Shown piece by piece: positions 36,340 to 46,609 of a stretch of 64,000 bases of DNA. A program made the position numbers and the translations under genes. The stretch's first letter is position 1. The number at the start of each line of letters is the position of its first letter. Below the pieces are notes generated by a model. That model had not been told where the DNA came from, searched no databases, and saw only the letters and a list, made by a program, of their open reading frames with translations. This stretch comes from Pyronema omphalodes (Eukaryota > Ascomycota > Pezizomycetes > Pezizales > Pyronemataceae). The stretch spans positions 1,848,479-1,912,478 of the forward strand of contig JAJJXM010000001.1 in NCBI GenBank assembly GCA_024516155.1. Direction: 5' to 3'.

Positions 36340-39300
36340 AACTGTGATGATATTTCATGAAGTTGCAAGTGAGTCGTGTGAAAGGAACCATTTTAGCTAT
36401 CTCAAAAGACACTTAATACCGCTTGATATAGGCTAAAGCTAAGGAAGTTAGAGCTGATCTATCCGTCTCAAACCTAGGGTTCTTCCAGCCCTATCTGTAA
36501 ACCACCGGCGAGTAATAGTCTATGTGGAGCTTGTATATAGAAGTTGCTTAAATAATACGGTGATGAAGGAATTGAGTTGCTTGTGCCAACCATCGAATGG
36601 CTATAGCATCACTACCAATGTAGGAAAAATGTACTTGATGTTTCTCATCTTTGGAGAGCTTTGTATGCAATTTCGTATCATCCGCTTCATTCCTGTGGAT
36701 TCGTCCTGCTCCTCGCTTTCTCAGGGTTCCGTAACTCGAGGATTTAACACCACCTCGACTGCTGTTAGCGCGCTTCTGGAACCTTGACACTGTTTCCTTT
36801 GGTGTCAATGTCAACTAATTACCTGGTAGAAGAGCAAACATAAGGAAACAGAAATGGCGCTAGTGAGCCGACTACGCCTGGGCATGCTCAACTTTGTCCC
36901 CGATGCTCCCACATCTTTCTTCTCTCTGCTCTCTCCTCCACTCTTCCACACCAATACACACTCCTTTTCTCACCTTTCCACTTACCATCCAACATCAAGA
37001 AGGTACGGTATTCCTAGCTTCTTAAAACCGTGTCCATGGAGAGCTAATTCTTTTCTAGACATGGCTGTACTCTCTAAACCAGTCAAACCCTCCACGCGGG
37101 ACACCGAAGGTACAGCACCTCCCATGAAGTTCCCTGCTTATGGGTACCTGCATCCTAAGATTCGCATGCTGACTACGGCTGAAGAAGAGCACGACGCCAT
37201 GCTTTTCGGTTCCTTGGTTGAGGAACTTTCCACTATACTGGGAGCTTTTAAAGCACTCCCCCGCAGCGACTCCCAAGTCGGAGTTCCTGCTGATGTCGAT
37301 TGTGGGTTCATCCGGGAAAGATGCACTTTTTTTCTTTGGGTGTGCATTTGTTAATGTTTGCATTGTAGGTCTCTCGAACCCACCTTCGCCAAGCTCACAA
37401 CTCCAGCATCACCGGCCCGTTGAGTTTGAGAAAGGCTTGCCTTCCTCGAGCTCTTCTTCCAGTAGAAGTATGGAGCGTTTAACCATGGAGGTATGTTGGA
37501 TTAATTCCAAGAACGAGAGCAGAGGTACAGTATTGTGGTATTTCATGCGGTCAAATCGTATAATTCCAGAGGTGATTGAATGGGAACCGCTGAGATGTTA
37601 TAAGCTGTGACCGCTTTACTATCACAAGCAAGCTTGGAATAAACAGCTGACAACTGCGGAAATAGCAGCACCATCAGTCGGACAATGAGGTCTTCGAGAG
37701 AGCTCTTTCATTTCTTGACCTCAGCGCAGACGTCCAGACGTCTTCTCTACCATCCTCTCCCAAGATCCGTCGGAGTTTCGAGGAAGACATACCTCGACTT
37801 GTCGAAGATCTCTCTCTTATCGAGAGATCAATACTTTTTGCTCAAGAGAGAGAGTACTCTTCAAGCACGCCTAAGATCTCGTCAGAGCCAGATATAGATC
37901 GTCTCTCAGTCCCGGATGTGGGCCAACTCGACAACGAGCAGAGCTCGACACCTTCTACCAAGAAGTTTCCTCCATCTCTGTCCTCCACCCGGAGAGCCTC
38001 GACGAATCCTTCTTCCAACGCTGAATCTGATCAGCCTTTCCACACGCAGACCACTCTCAAGCGTCAACCTCAGTTTACACCGAGATCAGAGAACTTACGA
38101 AGTACTTCAAATCCGTTGAGTACGATTCCAACGGTCACTACCATGGCTCCACCACTCAACGAGTACGAGATCACAGCATACAAGATCTCCGCTCAAGCCG
38201 GCACCATCTCTCCTCCCGTTCCCATCACGATCAAAGTCAAGATCAATCCTCCCCTCTACGATTCCTGGAGCATCGATCTCGGTGTACACTTTCCCAAGGT
38301 CCAGCCTGGAAAGTCTTACCTGCGCTTCAGTTTCGACCCTGTTGAAACTGCTCGTTCCTACATAGAGATCTCGCCGGATCACTCTGGATGTTCCTGTGGT
38401 CGTGCCCGGCTTTCTGAGCTCGCTGAGAAGCGTAAGGCCAATGAAACGCAGGAGAACCAGAAGCCTGCGTTTGATCAGGCGTCGACTCCTGCCCCGGTTA
38501 GTACTTCTGCTACTCCGGCTCCTACTTTGGCTACGGCCCCTACTCCGGCTTCGGATCCTACTACAGCTCCTCCCTCAGCTACAGCTTCCACCCCCGCCCC
38601 TACTACCCGCCCTCGTGCTGCTTCTGTAGTCGGTGCTGCTTCTCTCATCGGTGCAGCTGCCTTCGGAGTCTTCGGTCCTGCTTCACCCAAGAAGTTCGAC
38701 AAGTTTTCCGATTGCAGCGGGTCATGCAAGACCCGCCGTTATGTGGCCGCGAAGCCCAACATGGGCAGGTTCTGGAAGTCCCGAGCTCCTACCGGCAAGA
38801 TCAGTGTCTCGTACATGGTCTATGTCTATCCGGAGGAGAAGGACATCCTTTACGAACAGCCTCCCGGAATGCCAGTCCGACACCGTGCCGGTTCCATTTC
38901 TCTCCCGGGTCTCATGACCCAGAAGCCACAAGACTTCAGCATTAACGACCTGCAAGTCCCCTTGTTGGATCGTGAGATGCCCGTTCGACATGCTCTCCGT
39001 GGTCCCCCGAAGCCTGCTGAGGCTTGGTACAGAAAACAGCTGGTCTTGGTTCGTATCGAGGATAGACTACCTGTTGATGTCGCCGGTGGAGAGGGAATCC
39101 GTGGCCGAAAGGAGGAGGAGCTTAAGGAACTCCAGCTTTACCTCCATCACAAGTACCGCGTTGATATGAAGGAGCTGAAGGGGCGTTTTGAGATTCCTCA
39201 GGAGGTCAAGAAGGGTCTTCTTCCGGTTGTCAGTAAAACTCAGGCTCAGGCTGTTGTCTCCAAGGTCATGGTCGAGCGCGAGGTCAAAGACAAGGGCAAG

Positions 39301-40010
39301 TCGGTTGACGGGGGAAAGGGGAACAAGAAGGGTGGGAACCAAAAGAAGAAAGCCAACTAGAGATGCACGAAGCAGAAGAGGAAGAAGAAGTTGAAGAAGA
39401 AAAAGTTGGATCGCATCATTATCTGGGATTTCTACTCCAACACATTATTCTTAGCGACGAGTTACCAGGTTTTTCGTCTGATTTTTTACGGCATACTTAG
39501 GGTATAGTTTTTTTTTGTCAAGTTTTGCATCATATCACTTAGGGATTACGGGGCGTTTGGGTTGTGGTCGCGATACTTCTTCTATCCTTCTACCATATAA
39601 TTGTTTTCGGCATCTTATGCAGGATTTACTGGGTGTTTGGTTTGATTTCGAGCGTTTCCTTCTTCTGTATCTTCGTATCTTTTCACACATAGTACTATTA
39701 CAGGCTACCGTATATCCATTCATACTCCATAACCATGATTTAAACCCACTTCCGTGATCCATAAGCCCCTGAATTTCTCTATATAGACCTTATTTACTCC
39801 ACTATCTGACATGACAATTGTTTCAACCCTTTGATTCGTTCGACAATCCAATATCAGCCGCAAGAGATAAGTTTACTACAGGCATACCATTTCCGATAAA
39901 ACAACCAGCCGCACAGTCTGCGCAGTCCTCGCAACAAGCCTTATCAATCACTGCTTCCAGAATATTCTTCCGGTAGCTGATGGATGTTGTCGAAACCTAT
40001 TTTCGTTACA
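36340..40010 (+). repeat. duplication unit A
   Basis: This unit includes about 700 bp of 5' flank, the family gene and about 650 bp of 3' flank. Landmarks shared with units B and C are the ATATTTCATGAA block at the left, TTAGAGC...CCGGCG, CTGTTTCCTTTGGTGT, ATGGCGCTAGTG, the gene itself, and a TTTTTTACGGCAT 3' block. A CCAGCCGC...TATCAATC block farther on is shared with B. Confidence 0.75.
37061..39360 (+). CDS. tandem family protein, copy A (unknown function)
   Basis: I do not recognise this family. Three coding exons, 37061-37301, 37369-37490 and 37669-39360, encode 684 aa. A leader intron (37003-37058) ends 2 nt before the ATG. Visible parts: an N-terminal region (residues 1-121) with AEEEHDAMLFGSL and a Ser run; a linker with FEEDIPRLVEDLS and IERSILFAQE (about 140-175); a conserved core from about residue 280 (MAPPLNEYEI) with the Cys motif HSGCSC (359-364); a variable Pro/Ala/Thr linker (about 390-434); a small hydrophobic Ala/Gly stretch; a second Cys motif CSGSC (470-474); a globular region with YMVYVYPEEKDILYEQPP; and a Lys-rich tail. 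There is no signal peptide. The exon-1 donor is weaker (T|GTGGGT) than in the other copies. A conserved internal ATG in strong context (38143) could start a shorter, 405-aa product. Confidence 0.7.
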
Positions 40011-40904
40011 CGATTTTATTTAACCCTGGTTAATATCTTCTATCACTCTTGTGTTCTTGATTTAGATATTTCTATCTAGATGCATGGCCTACCATGTTTA
40101 TATCTATGTACATAGCACTGTCCTTTTCTATATCGCAGCCCGTTTTTCCAGTAATCTACTAATTTATTGAATGGTACCGAGCATAATGGATACATTCGAT
40201 TATATATAATGAGGTTAATGATGATTTTGACAGTCTATGAATCTCAGATGGGATACACGAAGTGCTGATATTTTAAAGACTGTCACAAACAGTGAATCTC
40301 GAATCTCTCTAAAATCTCAGCGCTGAAAAGTCGCCTTGGATCCTGGTCATCAATGTTATTTGCACCGACGACCAAGTATTTGCTTCTCGCCTGGTATGTT
40401 CCAAATAAAATAATTAACAGTCATGTATGATGTGAATTGGGATCCAGTAAACTATCAAAAGTATAGTATATTCGTAGTTTCCTAGCTAGCTATAATTGCT
40501 ATAGAGCGGAACGCAGGAGAATCCTCAAAATCTAAAAGTCTCATTCGATCACGTACCAATCACTAATTACTCTCCATAGGTCGGCAGTTAAGCCGAAAGA
40601 AGTACTTAGAAAATAGTGGTCAGTAACCAGCTGCCACTCCCGTGAGATGAGGTTTTGATATAAGTGAAGAGATGAAATTGGTTGGATGATGTTTATAGCC
40701 ATTCATATGTATACCTGTTAAAGTAGATAGATAAACTACTGTAATATGGGTGGTATATGTCGACCTTTAATCTACTACTTTTCTCCTCTTCTCCTCTTCC
40801 GTTTGGAAACGAAAACAGCGCCAGTTCAGCATCTTTGGAAATTGATGATACGAACTATGAGAAGCTACGAGATTGGTCTTGATTTATAAAGGATACGATA
40901 TTAT
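39361..40904. other. intergenic, 3' flank of copy A
   Basis: The first about 650 bp are homologous to the 3' flanks of copies B and C, including the ACGGCAT...TCAAGTTTTGCATCATAT passage. The rest is AT-rich sequence without a supported gene. Confidence 0.55.
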
Positions 40905-41513
40905 GTCGCTTAAATTTATTCAATATAACCCTCGCTTACGTGGAAAACATCCGCCTACAGCACCTGGCGCCAAATTTTTCACGCGTGTTTTTGTTTTTGT
41001 TTTCTTTTTTTTTTGGACTTTCAATGGTGTCAGGCTTCAGCGCAATAGTGTAGGCGCGTGAGTTCTCAAGTTCTAGTGAGAGTGCGCAGGATCAGTTTAC
41101 CCGTTCAAGATCCACCTTCCAGGTTGCTCTAACATGGAATGGACATTGCGCTGAGTGTTCGGCATTTAACCGCGACGTTTCGCTTACAATCTGACTTTTC
41201 AATGCCAATGTCAAACCGTGTGTCTACGGCCTACTTGTGGATAGCTAGTTTAAATTCGTGGAACGTGGGAGAATCATCTCCAAGGTGTAGTGCATGTCGA
41301 GAGATCGGGTCAGCTGCGTTAGAATTGATGTTGGTAGTCAGCGAATTGGTGCGCTGCATTGTCGTTGTGGTTGAGGATAATGTGATGATGTGGAATTAAT
41401 ATTTTCACCAGCAAGCGAGGAAAAAAAAAAGCACGCGTGAAAACTTTGGCGCCCGGTGCTGTAGGCGGGTATTGTTAACCTAAGCGGGGGCATATTGAAT
41501 AGATTTAAGCGAC
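40905..41513. mobile_element. non-autonomous inverted-repeat element (MITE-like)
   Basis: The ends are inverted repeats about 90-100 bp long. The left arm begins GTCGCTTAAATTTATTCAA, and the reverse complement of the right arm begins GTCGCTTAAATCTATTCAA. Both then carry CCGCCTACAGCACC, GGCGCCAAA and TTTTCACGCGTG, with scattered mismatches (about 80% identity by eye). The interior of about 410 bp has no transposase; an 86-codon frame at 41139-41399 shows no domain. I could not identify a target-site duplication. The element lies between family copies A and B and has no counterpart between B and C. Confidence 0.75.
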
Positions 41514-42109
41514 GGGGGTATCTGGCAAATTTCGCACGTTCCGGGGAGCATCCTGCATAATGTCCGTAAAGGATAAAATGGAATGAAAAGCACGAGTAAC
41601 AGGAGCTGATTGGAAGAGATGTATATACAAGTTTCAGAGTGGATGAAGACGCCTCCAAGCTCTGAATTATGTGGGGAGTTTTGATTGCTAATAAACAGAT
41701 TTGAATACAAATTGATATATGGTTAGGTTGATGGAGAAAGCCTGTTTTCAATTCCGTTGGCGATTATGGGTTGATATCGAGGGTTGGGAATGGTTTAAAT
41801 AAAAGTAATTAGCGTTTTCTTGATCGCTGGTAATACATTTGGCTATTGGAAATAAGTGCGATTGTGTCTATTTCATGTTGTGGAAGAATCATTTATGGAG
41901 GTTAGTAGTCGGGGGTCGGGAATGACTTATTAGTGGTTTGATTTCGGAACTATGGATATTCATTTTTTTTCCGAGTGATAGTAGCAAAACGATGAAGGTT
42001 CAAGAAAATCTCATGGTGAATAATGTTGCAACTATTTGTCAAAAATTCAATGGTGTTTGGAAAACCATTCGGTGCTCGGGGTTAGAGAATCCCATGATTT
42101 GATGTCCGA
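41514..42109. other. AT-rich intergenic
   Basis: I see no gene, RNA or clear repeat in this 600-bp stretch between the inverted-repeat element and duplication unit B. Confidence 0.5.
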
Positions 42110-45100
42110 CAATTTGGTTGTTATAATATTTCATGAAATGAGACGTGAATTTTATCGAAGGGCACTTACTACCGCTTAGAATAGGCGCAATCTAAGGAAG
42201 TTAGAGCGCATATCTACTCGTCCTACTGCTAGGGCTTCTACAGCCCTATGGTGTCAACCGCCGGCAACTAATCGTCTATATGGGGTTTATACAAGTGATT
42301 CATTTCAATATTACAGCGATTACGGAATTAAGTTGCTTGGAACAACACTCAAATGACTGTGTCGTCATTATCAGTGTGAGATGAGGTCCTTGATATTCCT
42401 CGTTTTTCGAGAGCTTGGTACGCACCTTCATGTCATCCATTCTGTTCTTTTGAATTCGTCTTGTCCCTTGCTTTATTGGAGTTCCATACCTCGAGGATTG
42501 AACAGCCCCTCGACTGTTCTTAGCGCGTTCTTGGAACCTTAACAATGTTTCCTTTGGTGTTAATGTCAACTAATTACCAGGCAAAGGAGACAACATAAGG
42601 AAACATAAATGGCGCTAGTGGGCCGACTGCGCCTGGGCATAGTCTTGCTTCTCTCCTCTGTCTTGCATCTTCTCTGCTTCTCGTCACCAGTACACCTTCT
42701 TTTTCTCATCCTTCCGCTAACAACCAATCATTAACAAGGTACGGAATCCACAGCTTGACCAAATCATATCCATGGGAACTTAATTGTTTTTCCAGTCATG
42801 GCAGTCCTATCCAAACCTGTCAGACCCTGCGCATGCGACATCGAAGGTACTGCACCTCCCATAAAGTTCCCTGCTTATGGGGACCTGCATCAAGGGATTA
42901 GCATGCTGACTGTGGCTGAAGAAGAGCACAACGCCATGCTTTTCGGTTCCTTAGTTGAGGGAACTTCACCAATCCTGCGGGCTCATAAAGCCCTCTCCCC
43001 CACCTCCTCCCACGTCGAACTTTCTGGCTTTGACGGTACGTTCATCAAGAAAAGATGCACTTCTTCCTCTTGGAGTGCATTTATTAATGTTTGCATTACA
43101 GTTATCTCGGACCCACATTCAGAAACCTCTCAGCTTTCTCCTTGTCGTCCTGCCAAGTTCGAGATAGGCCCTCCCTCATCGAGTTCTTCTTCAAGCTCAA
43201 GTGTAGAGCGCTCAACCATGGAGGTATGTTCAAGTAACATTGAAATGAACATAGGGGCACGGTGTTATAATATTTCATGCGTTCGATTCAAGTGCCGAAC
43301 AACTGTTGAATGGGGACCATTGAGATGTTATAATATGTGCCCGCTCCACTACTACAAAAAAGCTCAGAGGCAACAGCTAACAACTGCGGTACCAGCAACA
43401 TGGCCGGTCAGACAATGAGGGCTTCGAGAGGGCAATCTCTTTTCTCGACCTCAGTGCAGAAGGTCGAACAGCTTCTCCACAATCCTCTCCTGGGATCCGT
43501 TGGAGTTTCGAGGAAGACATACCTCGACTGATCGAAGATCTCTCCCCGATAGAGAGATCAATACTTTTTGCTCAAGAGATAGGATACTCTTCAAGCACGC
43601 CTAAGATCTCGTCAGAGCCTGATATTGATCCTCTTTCGGTCCCGGAGGTGGGCCAACTCGACGACGAGCAGAGCTCGACACCTTCTAGCAAGAAGTTTCC
43701 TCCATCTCTATCCTCCACCCGGAGAGCTTCGACGAGTCCTTTTACCAACGCTGAATCTGATCAGCCTTTCCACACGCAGACCACTCTCAAACGTCAACCT
43801 CAGTTTACACCAAGACTAGAGAACCTACGAAGTACTTCAAATCCATTGAGTACAAATCCAGCAGTCACTACCATGGCTCCACCACTCAACGAGTACGAGA
43901 TCATGGCCTACAAGATCTCCGCCCAGGCCGGCACCATCTCTCCTCCCAATCCCATCACGATCAAGGTCAAGATCAACCCGCCTCTCTACGATTCCTGGAG
44001 CATCGATCTCGGAGTGCACTTTCCCAAGGTTCAGCCTGGAAAGTCTTACTTGCGCTTCAGTTTCGACCCTGTTGAAACTGCTCGTTCCTACATCGAGATC
44101 TCTCCGGATCACTCTGGATGTTCCTGTGGTCGTGCCCGGCTTGCTGAGCTCGCTGAGAAGCGCAAGGCCAATGAAACGCAGGAGAACCAGAAGCCTACTT
44201 CTGATCTCGCCCTGGCTCCTGCTCCTGTTGCTACTGCTGCTTCAGCCAGTACTCCCGCTTCTACTCCGACTTCGCCCACTGCCACAGCTGCGACCCATAC
44301 CCCAGCTCCAGCTTCCACCCCCGCCCCTACTACCCGCCCTCGTGCTGCTTCTGTAGTCGGTGCCGCTTCCATGATCGGTGCAGCTGCCTTCGGAGTCTTC
44401 GGTCCTGCTTCACCCAAGAAGTTCGACAAGTTTGCCGACTGCAGTGGGTCATGCAAGACCCGCCGTTATGTGGCTGCAAAGCCCAACATGGGCAGGTTCT
44501 GGAAGTCCCGAGCTCCCACCGGCAGGATCAGTGTCTCGTACATGGTCTATGTCTATCCGGAGGAGAAGGACATCCTCTACGAACAGCCTCCCGGAATGCC
44601 AGTCCGACACCGTGCCGGCTCCATCTCTCTCCCGGGTCTTATGACCCAGAAGCCACAGGACTTCAGCAGCAACGACCTTCAAGTCCCCTTGTTGGATCGT
44701 GAGATGCCCGTTCGACATGCTCTCCGTGGTCCTCCGAAGCCTGCTGAGGCTTGGTACAGAAAACAGCTGGTCTTGGTTCGTATCGAGGATAGACTACCTG
44801 TTGATGTCGCTGGAGGAGAGGGAATCCGTGGCCGAAAGGAGGAGGAGCTTAAGGAACTCCAGCTTTATCTCCATCACAAGTACCGCGTTGATATGAAGGA
44901 GCTGAAGGGGCGTTTTGAGATTCCTCAGGAGGTCAAGAAGGGTCTGCTTCCGGTTGTCAGTAAGACTCAGGCTCAGGCCGTTGTCTCCAAGGTCATGGTT
45001 GAGCGCGAGGCGAAAGACAAGGGCAAGTCGGTTGACGGAGGAAAGGGGAACAAGAAGGGTGGGAACCAGAAGAAGAAAGCCAACTAGAGAGGCAAGAAGA

Positions 45101-45720
45101 GGAAGATGAAGAAAAGAAGACGGAGAAGAAGAAGGTAGATCTCATCATTATCTGAGATTTCTTTTCCAACACATTATTCTTAGCAACGAGTTACCAGGTT
45201 TTTTGTCTGATTTTTTACGGCATGCTTGGAGTACAGTGTTTTGTCAAGTTTTGCATCATATTACTTAGGGATTACTAGGCGTTTGGGTTGCGGTTGCGAT
45301 ATTTCTTCCATCTTCTACCATATCATTGTTTTCGGCATATTATTCAGGATTTACTGGGTGTTTGGTTTGCTTTTGAGCGTTTCTTTCTTGTACTATATCT
45401 TGGTATCTTTTCGCACATATTTAGTACCACCATAGGTTACGGAATACCAATTCATACTTCATCACCATGATTTGGGCTTGATTCTGTGATCAATGAGCCT
45501 CTGTCTTTGTTAAGATTTGGTTGGTACACGTACTCCAACGGCAATTTTCTTCAACCCTACCATCTATTAGATGAGCCAGCATGAGCTGCCAGAGTATAGG
45601 CTTGCTGCAGATTAACCTATTCCAGTGAAACAATCAGCCGCGTAGCCCGCGATGCCAACCCTATCAATCGGTTCTTCCAAAATCTTCTTCTGGTAACTGA
45701 TCAACTTTGTCAAACCTACA
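42110..45720 (+). repeat. duplication unit B
   Basis: This unit carries the same order of landmarks as unit A: an ATATTTCATGAA block at 42128, a 5' flank, the family gene, and a 3' flank ending near the CAGCCGC...TATCAATC block at 45635-45670. Confidence 0.75.
42798..45087 (+). CDS. tandem family protein, copy B (unknown function)
   Basis: This copy encodes 683 aa in three coding exons: 42798-43035, 43102-43223 and 43396-45087. A leader intron lies at 42739-42795. Exon 3 is the same length as in copy A (1692 nt) and has a CTAAC branch site 19 nt before its start, in the text GCTAACAACTGCGGTACCAG. The C-terminal 270 residues are almost identical to copies A and C. The N-terminal exons differ more (CACDIEG, GDLHQGISML). 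The Pro/Ala/Thr linker (TSPTATAATHTPAPAS) is nearly that of copy C, so B and C look like the most recent pair. Both Cys motifs are intact. The strong-context internal ATG is at 43873. Confidence 0.7.
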
Positions 45721-46609
45721 TTATGTACACAACCTTAATTCCGGTGAACATATTTTGTTACTCGTACATTACTTACCTCAGAGTCTCAGACACTCGCATC
45801 AAGATGGTCAGCCCTTCGTTTCCGCATCTACACAGCACCGACATTCTATGCCCAAAATTCGCCGTCATCTTCCCCAGCCTGTCCACAAAGTATAATTATA
45901 TCCATACACAATCAATTCGATTATAGCAGTCCTAATTTCAGATGACATACGAAACATGGCGTGTCTTTTCGCCAGGATAACTCTGATTATACTTGTTATA
46001 CAGTATTTTTTGTTTTCATCTTTTCTACGATAAGATATCATAAATTCTGTTTTTACCAGTGCTCCTTGTTATAAGCCTAATCTCGTTCGAGAGTTCTTAC
46101 TTAACTTATTACGAGATACAAGTAAGCATTGCATCGAAGTGCTGGAAGCTGGAGCTACTCGCTACATCGTATAGGCCTAGAGCGTTGATCATAAAGAGAT
46201 TTACGATACAGATTATTTATGATTTGATGGGTTGAGGGGGTCTTTTTCTGAATTCTACACATGATTCTGTGTTCTTATTGAAGTTCAAGTATGGTTCGCA
46301 TACGTTGTGGAAAGAAGGAAGTTTAATTCTCTCGTTTCTTTGTAATATCTGATTGGGATATCTGTATCTATGGCTTGTCTTGGGGGAATGATTGATAGGT
46401 GTTAGTGGTAGAAGGGGCCCAGAATGGTTTGATGCTTTGCTGAGTAACCGTTAATATTTACATTTTTTGAGTGACACAAAATATACAATGCTGGCTTGCA
46501 AATATTGAACCATGTATAATCTTGCATTCGTTCTCCTACAGTTTATTGGTGTTTAGAAAATTATTCGGTCCTCAGGGATGCAATTTTCCATCATTGAACA
46601 CCTGATAAG
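45088..46609. other. intergenic, 3' flank of copy B
   Basis: The first about 630 bp match the flank of copy A. The remainder is AT-rich with no supported gene. Confidence 0.5.

Noticed and set aside
41139..41399. 86-codon frame inside the inverted-repeat element
   Set aside because: Too short and without transposase motifs; the element appears non-autonomous.
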